DNA of 64,000 nt from Paraspadella gotoi (taxonomy: Eukaryota > Chaetognatha). A program made the translations under genes and the position numbers. Below, piece by piece: positions 35,601 to 45,003 of this stretch. Below the pieces are notes generated by a model, which did no database searches, was not told the DNA's origin, and was given only the letters and a program-made list of their open reading frames with translations. The stretch is taken from the NCBI GenBank assembly GCA_051294375.1, contig JBJCIZ010000239.1, positions 4,905,581 through 4,969,580 on the forward strand, written 5' to 3'. Position 1 is the stretch's first letter. Every line of letters starts with the position of its first letter.

Positions 35601-36164
35601 ACCTTGTGTAGGTATATGGTGCTGGATTCCGTGTTTGACCTCTTTGACCTCGAAGGAAGGCATGGAAAGTGCGGGAAAACGATCGAGTAGTTGATAGTAG
35701 GGGTCAGCTTTCTGGTCCACGAAATTGATCTGTGGTGGTGGTTGGCCTAAAGACTTGGCGCATGGAATTGTGGAATAGTCTTTAAGGTCGAGAATGGTTC
35801 CATCGCGATGATTGGGTGCAAGAAAGAAATTTGCCAAAAAATCTGCGCCTAAAATGTTTTGTGTAACGTCGGCAATGAGCACTTCGAATGGGAATATTCT
35901 GGGGCCTAGTGTGATTCGTTTGAATGTGGTGCCATAACATGGAATGGGTGTGCCATTGGCTGCCTGGAGCTGTGGGCCGCTGGGGCCGGCAGCTTTTTGT
36001 TCAGGCGTTGGCGGCGTCAGAGACAAAAGGGCGCCGCCGTCAACCAACCAAACTTGTCCGTCGCTGGCATCAACGACGTGGAGGAGGAATGATTTGGTTG
36101 GTGAATATCCTTTTCGGCGGGAAACGGCGTTCACCTGCGCCGCCCCGCCAGACCGTTTCCCAAC
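32619..36164 (-). CDS. pol: Gypsy pol: protease, reverse transcriptase, RNase H, integrase
   Basis: The pol frame opens after a stop at 36165-36167 and overlaps the gag end by about 30 nt. It has no ATG at its beginning (a GTG lies at 36132-36134), so it is made by -1 frameshifting from gag. Counting from that GTG (1171 codons): protease at 29-100 with LVDGGALLSL and ILGADF; RT with SKIDLLKGYHQI (D270) and VYLDD (330-333); RNase H acidic residues D480, E521, D546, D591; integrase zinc finger H695/H699/C729/C732 and catalytic D761, D819, E855 with 58 and 36 spacing. The last ~320 residues are a proline-rich tail with a GPF-type motif (APYVGPFKVV). Oddity: the protease triplet is D-G-G instead of D-S/T-G. 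The frame ends inside the 3' LTR. Confidence 0.93.
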   Translation of the reverse strand, partial: VGKRSGGAAQVNAVSRRKGYSPTKSFLLHVVDASDGQVWLVDGGALLSLTPPTPEQKAAGPSGPQLQAANGTPIPCYGTTFKRITLGPRIFPFEVLIADVTQNILGADFLANFFLAPNHRDGTILDLKDYSTIPCAKSLGQPPPQINFVDQKADPYYQLLDRFPALSMPSFEVKEVKHGIQHHIPTQGRPCQARARRLSPEKLAVAKAELDKMVALGIAKRAKSSWSSPIHCVAKADGGWRVCGDYRRLNSQTIDDRYPVKLLADFNAELAGKTIFSKIDLLKGYHQIPVAPDDVPKTAVITPFGLYVFLRTPFGLKNAGQDFQRLMDEILGEFPRVYVYLDDILVASESPEQHLQDLEAVFQALNENGLVVNRKKCILGKSSLEFLGYYVDASGVRPLPQRVEALRQTTPPTTIKELQRFLGMMNYYRRFIPKVAHHAAPMYDTLSGKPRRLDWTADCQKSFDAVKEALANAVLLRHPQTGAQLALTTDASDYAVGAVLEQRSAQGWEPLAFFSAKLNESQRKWPPFDRELYGAFRAVRHFRHWLEGRTFTLYTDHLSLIHALHKKSEPQTARHTFQLSVIAEYTTDIRHVEGKANVVADALSRPNPPIPQVVASIGKPIGDDKLDNLILVAAAVEAQGIDLQEMARQQPLDRDFNRIMNDAQTGLRFRRVHLGDQSIVVDVSNGPPRPFVPETWRRRVFDAIHGLGHPGVARTRETIAEKFVWPSMRADITRWSRECIACQRAKVTKNVIPEIGNFTVPPRRFQHVHVDLVVMPNSNGFPYLLTAVDRFSRWPIAIPIKDITAATVADAFTHGWIASFGIPEEITSDRGSQFSSTIWKQLAETWGCKLHQTTAYHPQSNGLVERFHRRLKESLIALSLDDPDKWYWRLPSTLLAIRTTIKPDLGASPAQLVYGDGLAIPGAVLAPSDSITDDLSAQRQLRDQLRLEVERLQPIPTSHHRLPRVHLPDDLATTSHVFIRRGGVKPPLTAPYVGPFKVVGRDNLNFQIEIPGKGVDVVSISRVKPANVFDDATQDDTLPLQAVPPPSPPQAAPLLSLPRRRRPGRPRTHQPPPFTMQTRSKTRDRPTDRPEPNYENAVESEDLDTEGSNEIAVQPPNVSGQSPPVGPDANAVQRPDYASVLRHILQQNEPNRESNQLNSSFSSVNSSGGDVDSIPESLSHE
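36116..36161 (-). promoter_or_regulatory. -1 ribosomal frameshift site between gag and pol
   Basis: The slippery heptamer GGGAAAC (36155-36161) is in the correct G-GGA-AAC register of gag. A 5-nt spacer follows (36150-36154). Then comes a GC-rich hairpin: GGCGGG-GCGGCG (36138-36149) pairs with CGCCGT (36124-36129), a 2-nt bulge, and CCCGCC (36116-36121). The gag TGA (36131-36133) is in the loop. Slipping by -1 reads GGG AAA and enters exactly the pol frame. Confidence 0.85.
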
Positions 36165-37231
36165 TTATCCTTCTCAGCGCGCTTTTCCCCGGCACGGGCG
36201 CAGCCCTTCATGCACCGATAAGCGGCATCGCCAAACTTCAGATGAAAGTGACAAATTTGGCTGAGGCCTGAGGATCGCGGAGCCGAGTTTGACGGGTTTT
36301 GGCGTTGCGGATTAGTGGGCGGCGCTGCGGGGTGGCGCTGCTGTGAGCGAGGGTGCTCGTTGCGGCGTCGGTCGACCGCGTGGATCTCCAGAGGCTCTCC
36401 TTCGTCATTGGAATCAGATTGAAAACCGTCGTTGTCGATGGCGTTGATCAGGGACGCCGAGCTCTTATGAAGAGGCTTGCCATCAGCGTCAAAGTGTTTG
36501 TCGGCGGCTTGAGCGAGTTCTGCCGCTGATGATTCCTCTGCTCGGTCGATGAGATTGGCGCGAATCTCAGGCGGAAGGCCACGCATCAGCAATTCTTTTC
36601 TGATGTCGTCGATTGACACAGTCGCAGACTTTTCGACCATGCGGGCGAGATGTTGGGATGGTCGCATCCCGTCACGGCCGATCTTTCCATCGAGAAGTGT
36701 TTCCGCCTGGCGGCGCCGCGTCAAACCGTATTCGTCACGGAGGTATTGGAGGAACGCTGACCAATTTTCCTCTGTCGCGTCGCCGTAGAGAAAGGTATTG
36801 ATACGAGGATTCAAATCGACGGCCAGTTTCGATTCAACAAAGGCAAACTTGTCCTTAGGGAGCGTCACTCTTGCTCGAGCATAGGCTGCCTCAACGCGTT
36901 TGATCCATATCTCGATATTGTTTCTGTCGAAGGGTGGAAGTTCCGGTTTCCGCGGCTTCTCTGCGCGAGATAGAGCGTCTTGTGCGGCTTTGGTCGCTGC
37001 CATTGCGGCGTCAAGAGCGGCGCGAAGTGCGTCGACCTCGCCTTGAGACGGTGGGGCTTCGGCCATGTTGTTGGCAGGCGAGGGAGGCGCAAATTCGAAA
37101 CGCGGAGTTTCGACGGCGTCGGCAGTGACGCTGGGCGAAGGTGAGCGATTTCGATTATAAATGCCAGGCGGATAGATGACGTTCGGATGGCGGAGTCGCG
37201 TGGCCTGGCGTGTCTGGCGTTGGTCACTCAT
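36131..37231 (-). CDS. gag: Gypsy gag polyprotein
   Basis: 366 codons, ATG at 37229-37231, TGA at 36131-36133. The N-terminal 90 residues are proline- and alanine-rich. A capsid-like domain spans about 95-250 (LPPFDRNNIEIWIKRVEAAY, then KFAFVESKL and RRRQAETLLDG). Near the C terminus is one atypical zinc knuckle, C-x2-H-x3-FG-x5-C-x3-C (residues 327-344), instead of the usual CCHC. This variant knuckle is common in gypsy gag proteins of invertebrates. Gag packages the RNA and assembles particles in the cytoplasm. The frame is intact. Confidence 0.9.
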   Translation of the reverse strand: MSDQRQTRQATRLRHPNVIYPPGIYNRNRSPSPSVTADAVETPRFEFAPPSPANNMAEAPPSQGEVDALRAALDAAMAATKAAQDALSRAEKPRKPELPPFDRNNIEIWIKRVEAAYARARVTLPKDKFAFVESKLAVDLNPRINTFLYGDATEENWSAFLQYLRDEYGLTRRRQAETLLDGKIGRDGMRPSQHLARMVEKSATVSIDDIRKELLMRGLPPEIRANLIDRAEESSAAELAQAADKHFDADGKPLHKSSASLINAIDNDGFQSDSNDEGEPLEIHAVDRRRNEHPRSQQRHPAAPPTNPQRQNPSNSAPRSSGLSQICHFHLKFGDAAYRCMKGCARAGEKRAEKDKLGNGLAGRRR

Positions 37232-37252
37232 GGATTCAGAAGGTTGGTAAAG

Positions 37253-37270
37253 TTACAGTCGGTCTCACCA
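37253..37270 (-). promoter_or_regulatory. tRNA primer-binding site
   Basis: On -, one base after the 5' LTR, reads TGGTGAGACCGACTGTAA. The TGG pairs with the CCA end of a tRNA; I cannot name the tRNA from memory. Confidence 0.6.
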
Positions 37271-37271
37271 A

Positions 37272-37840
37272 TGTGGCGAGACGCCGGATTATAATTGTCG
37301 GCGTTAACTTGAAGGACGCCGTAGACTTGGCGACGTGCTGGAGAGGATCGTCAGGGTCTGCCAAGTGGCGGTCGGCACAAGTTGAAAGTTCTTGGATTGT
37401 TCCAATCGGGTAAAATCAGTTAGTGAACAAGTTCTTAATTTGTTCCATTAGCATTGTATTAAATACCTTAATAAAATAATCAAAGCATATGATATTCAAT
37501 ACAATGCAATTAACACTTAAAAGAAATTTGATTAACAATTGCAATAATCAAATAACAATTATTAAATCAATAATTAACAGTAACGATTGGTAGAATTAGA
37601 TGACTCCATTTTGTATAGTTGAAACTAGGAGAAATAGTGAATTATCTTCACTCAACAATAATTATAATTAAACTCGCTAGATGGCATAGTTAATATAGTA
37701 TGAATAGATTGTTATATGTCTAAAATAAGTGACAGTAATAATTGATATAAGTTTTATATAGGGAACTTGAGAAGTGAGGCAGATGTGAGCTCACAGTGAT
37801 TACTCACTCGTGGCTCAGAGATTCGGGGATCGAATCCACA
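37272..37840 (-). mobile_element. 5' LTR of the gypsy element
   Basis: It is 569 bp with TGTGG...CCACA ends and carries the same TATA box (+ 37752-37760). It drives transcription of the element towards lower coordinates. Confidence 0.9.
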
Positions 37841-38470
37841 TTTCTTTCTATCAACTTTTTATGACGAATACAAATCTGCAAAAAAATCTTAGAAAAAACT
37901 TTTTTGAAATTTTAACATTTAATAGATTAGTACTAGTATATATATGGCCTACTGCGTAAATTGTAAAATTTATTATAAATTTTTTTATTAGTATAATGTT
38001 GTTCGTTTCTCACTTTTAGAATTTTAATTAAAGTTAAATTTAAAAATTTTATTACGCCTTATTGCGTAATGAATTTTCACTATGTAGTCATCGTATTCGC
38101 ATTATTCTTACCAACCTAGTATTTGTTATACGAAGGTTGTTTTAACTATTAAATTACAGCATTTTACATTTGATAAATTTTTGCTAACAAAGACGTCAAC
38201 AAAAATTCATTGTGAAATTATGTCTTGACCATTTGTTTTGTTTTGTTGCTTTGTTTCTACTTTTTCACCTCTGTATTTCTTCTGTATTTATTTTGATTTA
38301 ATGACGACCTCAACCATGATCGACCATGTTTTAATTTAAGATTTTCCACAATCCATTCATTTTAAAAACAAAGCTATCTTACCCCTAGATTTGGCTACTG
38401 TATAGTATACTGACAAATATGTGATAAACGTTATTATAACGGTTATACAATAAAACTGATTTTTTATTTT
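37841..38470 (+). repeat. Dispersed AT-rich repeat, inverted relative to 43620-43870
   Basis: CTATCAACTTTTTATGACGAA, GGCCTACTGCGTAAATTG and GTTCGTTTCTCACTTTTAG occur here and, as the reverse complement, at 43620-43870. A more diverged copy is at 44030-44260. I see no gene. Confidence 0.6.
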
Positions 38471-38523
38471 GCAAAAAACCACGATTTTTCGACTCTATAG
38501 TTCGAGTCTTTGGTTTTTGGAAG

Positions 38524-38586
<63 letters not shown>

Positions 38587-39084
38587 AGAAAGGGAGAGAG
38601 AGAGAAAGGAGAGAGACAGAGAAAGGAGAGAGAGAGAAAGAGAGAAAATGAGGCAGAGTTTCCAACCAAGAATTTATTAAAGGATAGTGGTAGTAAAAAA
38701 AGAGACGCACCAAGTTGCTACAGGTTTGGGAGAGGCATTAGACGTCCAGTACCTGCCGAGAGGCTTACTTTTAGCTCTTTCTTTTCTTAAATTTCACTAA
38801 ACTTTTATTTTATCTATCCATCACCACTTATCTCTCCATTTCAACTTTTGCTTTTTACTTAATAATTTATTCATTTTTTGTTATTTCAAATGTTAGACTA
38901 ATCTTAATTTTTTTCCAAATTTATCTTTGTGTTGTACATTGTCAAAAATGTAATTATTTCTATCTCTCTCCCACATTTTACCATTTCAATTTAACTTCTA
39001 CTTCCTTGTCCCTACCTTCACCTGTCTTCACATCTGACCACTATCCTTTACTCAATTCTTTGTTGGAAACTCTCCCTCAATTTC

Positions 39085-39117
<33 letters not shown>

Positions 39118-39201
39118 AACTCAATGTTTGTAGAAAAATTCCTTCCAAATTTTTTTAAAATGTAAAAATATGAAAATTATTTAAGGTATATTTTTTTACA
39201 G
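38471..39201. repeat. (GA)n and (CT)n tracts upstream of the tetraspan gene
   Basis: 38521-38650 is (GA)n with interruptions and 39085-39118 is (CT)n. Between them, 38990-39080 (CTTCCTTGTCCCTACCTTCACC) is the reverse complement of part of 10490-10560. No gene is supported. Confidence 0.5.
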
Positions 39202-39855
39202 GAAGTATTTGTTGAATATAACAATGAAAACATGAGAAAATTGCTTCCTCAACCTTGCAAAATGACTTCTGAATCTTGGCATTATCAAGTGAATGATGAA
39301 AAAAATTTACGTATTGTTCCAAAACCTCCAAGTGAAAATGAAAGTAAAACTGTTAGCACTGAGCATATGAGTATCACAGTACATGAACCTTCTGTGGAGA
39401 ATCAAGAACATGAAAAAACTTCTCAAGATCAAAGTGTTCTTCAAAATGCGGAGACCAAACCAAAACAGGCTTTTGACACAGTAGAAATAATTCCTGAACA
39501 ATTTTTGTTTCAGGTATATATTTTGAAATTAGTTTTTGATATAATAGATTTATCAAAAGTAAAGCAGTTTGAAGATATCAAGGATTGTATCTTCACTAAG
39601 TGCAAATCGGCCGGACTGAGTGTGAGGAAAGGCTATCTGGACCAAAACACAGAACAATTTATCCAGGAAAATCCCTCCACTAATTATGGAGTGAATTTAC
39701 AAATCCAAAATTCGGAAATGAGCGGTAATGTAGTTGGCGTCATAGACGCCGGGGTCAAGTTGCCGGGTGCTTCAGATGCTGAAAGAGTTACTGTACAGGA
39801 TTTACCAGAAAATCTACAGAGTTTAAAGGGGTCTATTTGGGGGGTAATCAAATAA
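39202..39855 (+). CDS. N-terminal part of a tetraspan protein gene
   Basis: The frame is open from an acceptor-like TTTTTTTACAG at 39191-39201 (first residues EVFVEYNNENM; the first ATG is at 39232) to a stop at 39853-39855. It is hydrophilic, rich in E, S, T, N and Q to about residue 95, then more compact. No domain is recognised. CAG|GTATAT at 39511-39515 could be a donor, but both nearby acceptors (39798, 39819) keep the same phase and do not lead into the membrane domain. A single extra G in the run at 39839-39844 would join it to the next feature. I therefore think both are one gene broken by a one-base deletion, either real or a sequencing error. Confidence 0.5.
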   Translation, partial: EVFVEYNNENMRKLLPQPCKMTSESWHYQVNDEKNLRIVPKPPSENESKTVSTEHMSITVHEPSVENQEHEKTSQDQSVLQNAETKPKQAFDTVEIIPEQFLFQVYILKLVFDIIDLSKVKQFEDIKDCIFTKCKSAGLSVRKGYLDQNTEQFIQENPSTNYGVNLQIQNSEMSGNVVGVIDAGVKLPGASDAERVTVQDLPENLQSLKGSIWGVIK

Positions 39856-40616
39856 CTTATATGGATGGAAAACCTGTTGACGTCTCTGCCTCAGCACCAA
39901 ACCCCAATCCATCAAGTGATGCTACCATTGAATCACCAGTTGAAAGCAATGAGACAGTCCGTTTTCCCCGATTTTTTAATTTTTTAAAGAAAATACTATT
40001 CCACCTCAAGAGGGGCCAGCTGGTTCATATCATTTGCGGGATTTTAGCTTTTATCTTGGGTGTCGCTCACGCCGCCAAGGACCCCAATGGACCCGATGGC
40101 CTAAACACAGCTGGAATTTACGTGAGCGTTATTTTTTTGATTACCGGATTTCGTGGCAAAAAAGATTCGATGATGAACCTGGTTGGTTACATAATGATTA
40201 TCATTCTACTGGCTTTTCCAATTTCTATCATGCTGTTGTCATTCTCAGTAATTAAAATATTTGGCACAACAAAAGCGTTGCCCGAACTTCTCACCACCGT
40301 CGCCATTGTCGAAATGATCAACTGCATCTTCAGCATCGTAATGACGTCGGTTGAACTTTGCTGTGGCAAATATAGGCAGGGCTGCACAGGAAGCACAGGA
40401 GTTCGGGAGGGAAATGACTTGCTGGTGGTGTATGTGCCAATGGACAATCGAGGGCAGATGTGGACGGACCCTCGAGGTCAGATGATGTTCTTTGTCCCTT
40501 GGTACACAAATGTCCCATTGGCTCAGGCATTTACATCAGATGGCAAGAATTTTAAACAGTTAACATCGAATTTGCTTAACCCTTGGGAACATGTAGCTGG
40601 CAGTATTCCCACTTAG
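39837..40616 (+). CDS. Tetraspan (MS4A/MARVEL-like) membrane protein, C-terminal part
   Basis: About 259 codons open from before 39837 (frame open after a TGA near 39778-39780); the first true ATG in the frame is in ITYMDGKP (39861). Numbering from 39837, four hydrophobic helices lie at about 61-79, 92-105, 114-138 and 151-172, with a short charged link (RGKKDS) between 2 and 3 and a CC pair right after helix 4 (possible palmitoylation). The tail of about 85 residues is soluble, with a repeated DNRGQMW/DPRGQMMF motif. Topology and size fit four-span families such as MS4A; sequence identity to any one family is not certain. It would sit in the plasma or an internal membrane. The stop follows GSIPT. 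Confidence 0.65.
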   Translation: MGGNQITYMDGKPVDVSASAPNPNPSSDATIESPVESNETVRFPRFFNFLKKILFHLKRGQLVHIICGILAFILGVAHAAKDPNGPDGLNTAGIYVSVIFLITGFRGKKDSMMNLVGYIMIIILLAFPISIMLLSFSVIKIFGTTKALPELLTTVAIVEMINCIFSIVMTSVELCCGKYRQGCTGSTGVREGNDLLVVYVPMDNRGQMWTDPRGQMMFFVPWYTNVPLAQAFTSDGKNFKQLTSNLLNPWEHVAGSIPT

Positions 40617-40619
40617 GGT

Positions 40620-42498
40620 ATTTTAGACAATTTAAATTTTGGAATTTGAATAATTGTCATCACTGATAAGTATAGGACATTTCTCAGTGAAAGAAACGGT
40701 TGTGTATAATTATTTTTTCCTTGTAACAAAGAGCACACTAGGTAGTTTTCAATGCCTTCAAAATACGGTAAGACCTGATTTCTTTCATGACAATCAATTT
40801 TAACATCATTTATATTAAGAGAACTTTTCAGAAAAGAGGCAACACATAATCTTTTTGTTTCTTACCCTCTCTTTTTATTTTTTCCTCTCTCTTTTTCCTT
40901 TTCTGGCGAGCGCAACATTTTAAAGTAAGTTTGGTTGTCTAGCAGATATCTACGCAAAATCTTGTCAGTGGTTGCCTAGCAGATTTTTCCGAAAAATCTT
41001 GTGGATTCAGAGAAAAAAATATCCTGCGCTTACCCTTAAATTTAAATGATGCGGTTTTTTTGTTTTATTAACTTCAGTACCTCAACTATAAAATGACTGA
41101 GAAACATCGTCTTTCTAACAAAAAAATGCAAGTCACAAAAAGTCAAAAATTTTTAATATAATTTTTTAGGCGTTGAAACCTACTGAACCTACTGAACCTA
41201 CTACAATATATTTTATTTTGATTTCAACTAATTCAAAGCATTTTTGCTTAATATAATGTAATAAAAACTAAAACTGAAATCCCAATGAAATCACTAAGCA
41301 GTTTCACTATGTACTTTTTTAAAAATAGCTATCGTTAAAACTTATGCTAAACAACGATGTATCATTCTCAAAGATTTAGTAGGCCTGTCATAACAAGTTT
41401 TTAATGTCTTGTTTATGAAACTTATGTCCGTCCTTCTGTCTGTCTGTTCGTCTGTCCATCCCCCTGAGCTTTGAACGCCAATTACTCATGTGTGGATAGG
41501 GCGATTAACCTGAAATATTGCTTGTGGGTTTAGAAGCATATGATTAAGTTGGAAATTAAGTTTCGATTGATTTGTCTGAGTATAAATCAGTTTAAATGGA
41601 AAAAACATAAATTGTGTTTAACTATTTAATTTTGTTTGTTTAAACATTAACACAAAAAGTAAATGCATGTTGCAACAACAACTACTATAATTATAACAAA
41701 CACTACAATCATAAATAACACCATAATCACCACAACTACCATAATTACCATAAAAACCATAACAAACATGACCTGAATTGTCACCAGAATTAAAACCACT
41801 ATCACATGAAAAAACTAAAAAGTTGGTGAATAGTATTAAATAAAAAAAGAGTTTGCAAGATTAATCATAACTTATCATCTGATTCATTGCTTACCGCTAA
41901 GTGACCGTGTACAGATCCGGCTTTGTTTGCCCAAACTTGTTGACTTGTAAATTCAATTTGATATGATGAATTTATTATCTCTAGCTTTGCATAACTTAGA
42001 AGATGACATTAACAGAGAAAACATCATAAATATTTGTCAGATATAAAGGATATTTGGTAAAAACCTTTATAAATTGTAAGAAGCTCCTCTGATTTTTTGA
42101 CATTTGTAAAGTATCATGAGTGACATTCTTTTTGTTTTTCCTAAATACGGCATACTGTACTTACAGATTTCTTCTCATATTATCTGTTGACTGGTCTAAT
42201 TTATCATGTCATTGGTTTACATTGCTTTAAAAAAAAATGTAAGGAATATTTGCTTGTATAAATTTGTACTTTTCACATTATTTACTGTTTTAATACATAT
42301 TGCTCTTTATCATAATCTTGTTGATAATCTGTCAGCAATGTACTACACAAAGTCAGATATAATGGTAGTGACTTCATAATCGCATTGTGAGGGATTACTA
42401 AGGTTTAAAAAATTGTATGCAGTATTAAGATGGATTAAAATAATTGTAATCAAAAATGATTTCGCCTTTTACACTAAAAATTACAGAGGTAACAAACT
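40620..42498. other. Intergenic; one degraded family C copy
   Basis: 40620-41390 holds no recognisable feature. 41400-41945 is a diverged family C fragment (TCTGTCTGTTCGTCTGTCC, AATTACTCATGTGTGGATAGG, ending ACAGATCCGGCTTTGTTTGC and AAACTTGTT). 41945-42498 is near-unique AT-rich sequence. Confidence 0.5.
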
Positions 42499-42860
42499 GG
42501 TTCTCTTTTCCAAGAGTACCCTATTTCTGTTCGATTATCCCAGAATTTAATATTAACCAAATCCCTAACCCAAACCTTATCCTAAATTGTAACCCTAAAC
42601 CTTTATACCCGATTTCTAACCCTAACCTCTAACCCTAAACTCTAGTCCCTCACCCAAATCCCTAACCTTAATCACAAACCAAGTCCCTAACCACAATCAA
42701 TATCAAATCCATAACCTAATTCCTATACCTAGCCTGTAATATACTCTTAAACTAAAAAAATTAACCTTGTTTTGAATTTAAGATAGTTAACTAAATTTTA
42801 ACTTAATCCGTGGGTTCAAACCAACCAAATTAAACCGTGTTTTTTAGAACATTTAATCTT
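42499..42860 (+). mobile_element. Family D element with telomere-like CCCTAA words
   Basis: It starts GGTTCTCTTTTCCAAGAG and is filled with degenerate AACCCTAAAC / CCCTAACC words. The right end is diverged. The better-preserved copy at 62278-62428 shows the inverted ends. Confidence 0.5.
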
Positions 42861-43048
42861 CAATACCAACTTTTTCCCACTATTATTAAACATGGTGGAT
42901 AAGTTGTGTCGTATTCATAATGAACTGCGATTAGTCTGCGAGGCTCACAAACACTTAATATTTTAACGGTTTCCATTTAGTTTATCCGTCACTTTCTTGG
43001 CGCGACATTGACTTACGATAGAATTAAAAGTTGAGAATTAAAAAACAA

Positions 43049-43312
43049 GAACGGTAATTCCAAAGTGTTGCGCCGCAGTGAATTTATTTTCATGTGTATT
43101 TCCCTTTGATGGTATGATATGATATGATATGACATGAATAAATAACTTATTTGCCCGGTTATTTAAGACATGCACTGCATCAAAATTCTGTCTTTTATTC
43201 TTTAGTTTTAGTGGGACAGACCGACGGATAGACATACTGACCAACCGATGGACCGACTGACCGAAAAGTGACTTATAGAGTTGCTCCGCGAGTAATCGCG
43301 GCGCAACTAAAA
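43049..43312 (+). mobile_element. Family F repeat, complete small copy with terminal hairpin
   Basis: The left end has AACAAGAACGG and then the inner inverted repeat GTTGCGCCGC (43067-43076). A (GACCGAC)n-like tract lies at 43215-43265. The right end is AAAAGTGACTTATAGA, a hairpin 43280-43307 (GTTGC, CCGCGA, loop GTAA, TCGCGG, GCAAC) and TAAAA. It has the same order of parts as family C but a different hairpin sequence. Other copies or ends: 7990-8085, 51030-51300, 54500-54810, 58830-59075, 61985-62035. Confidence 0.65.
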
Positions 43313-44480
43313 TATTGTAGATTAAAATTGAAAAAAAGGAAAAAAGGCGAGAAGCGGGAACGAAGAAAAAGGAGGGAAAGTGTGAAGAAAAAGACAACCG
43401 CTGAAAACCGATTCTTAGAAGAGAAGTGAAAAAGTATGTTGAGTATGTTTAGTAATAATAATGAGTATGTATTTTTTTAATATTAGTACTTACTTAGACA
43501 ACTTTGTTATCTTAAATTTTATTATTGAGACAAAAGATTTGAACGTGTTTTAGTTACAACAGTTTCTTTTTTTGGTACCGCATTTTAGGTGAAAGTTCTT
43601 ACAAGGAAAATAAAGCTATCTATGTTATCTATTAAGGCGTAGTAAAATTTCTAAATTTAACTTTAATAATTAAAATTCTAAAGTGAGGAACGAACAACAT
43701 TATAACTAATGAACATTTATGTAATAAAAAAATTTATAATAAAATTTTACAATTTACGCAGTAGGCCATATTTATACTAGTAACTAAACCAATAAATGTT
43801 AAAAATTTAAAAACAGTTTTTTCTTAGATTTTTTGGCAGATTTTGGATTCGTCATAAAAAGTTGATAGAAGAAATATAATTCTTTTTGAAAAATTCCTTC
43901 ATTAAGTGGGTCAAAATTAAAAAAAGCTATATTTTAAGCTGAAAATTAATTTTTTATATATTAAATATAGTTTTTTTAATTTTTTAACCTAATTAATGAA
44001 AGAATTTTAAAAATGATTTATATTTTTTTTATTAACTTTTACGAGGAATTCCAAATCTGCAATCAAAATTAATAAAAGCCTATTTTGAAAAATTTCGATT
44101 TATAAGGATAGTACTATATATAAAATATAGCCTAACTGCGAAAATTAAAAAACATAAAATGAATTTTTTTTTACAAATTAATGTTCACATGATAGGTATG
44201 TTGTTCATAATTGACTTTTAGAATTTTCGTATATAACTTTCACTACGCCTTATTATCTATGTTATCTATGTTTTTACAAAATTTATATTGTTCTACAAAC
44301 GACATTTTTTCGTTAATTCCTTAAACTCAAAAAACAACAAAAAGAGAAAGATCAAATACAATGTCTACGATTCAAGCTAATCTATGTTTTTAAAAAAATC
44401 AAAAAATCAAATTGAAATACGGAATGAGATACGGGAGATGTGAAATATGAAATCTTTTAAACGAGAAAATTAAACAAGAA
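43313..44480. repeat. AT-rich dispersed repeats
   Basis: 43620-43870 is the inverted partner of 37841-38060 and 44030-44260 a diverged third copy (CTACGCCTTATTATCTATG). No gene. Confidence 0.5.
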
Positions 44481-44543
44481 AACGAGAAATGTATCTCTCT
44501 CTCTCTTTCCCTTCTCCCTGTCTCACTATCTCTCTCTTCTCTC

Positions 44544-44576
<33 letters not shown>

Positions 44577-44769
44577 TCTCATCTCATCTCTCTCTCTCTC
44601 TCTCTTCTCTTCCTCTCTTCTCTCTCTTCTCTCTTTTTCTTAAAAATTATTGTTTTTGTCGTCATCTTGAGTTAATCACAAAAAGTTCAAGCGAAATTTG
44701 ATTCTCTTAAAAATGGAAATTTAAACAGTCAAGAGAGATTACCGTCACTATATCTCTCTCTCTCTCTCG

Positions 44770-44815
<46 letters not shown>

Positions 44816-44927
44816 CTCTCTTTCTCTCTCCCCAAGTTTGTCGTCTGTCTCTTTCCTTTATTCTGTTTTCTTATCTCTGTATTTTTTTTACCAGGAAATA
44901 GTCACAGAGAGAGTGAGAAATATAGAA

Positions 44928-45003
<76 letters not shown>

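Larger units (their letters stand above)
32080..37840 (-). mobile_element. Ty3/gypsy LTR retrotransposon, structurally complete
   Basis: Order on -: 5' LTR, primer-binding site, gag, pol (protease, RT, RNase H, integrase), polypurine tract, 3' LTR. Both ORFs are open and the only join is a -1 frameshift site, so the element may be or recently have been active. No envelope gene. The two flanks belong to different repeats (family C at left, another repeat at right) and show no matching 4-6-bp target duplication, which is unexpected for a simple insertion. Confidence 0.92.
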
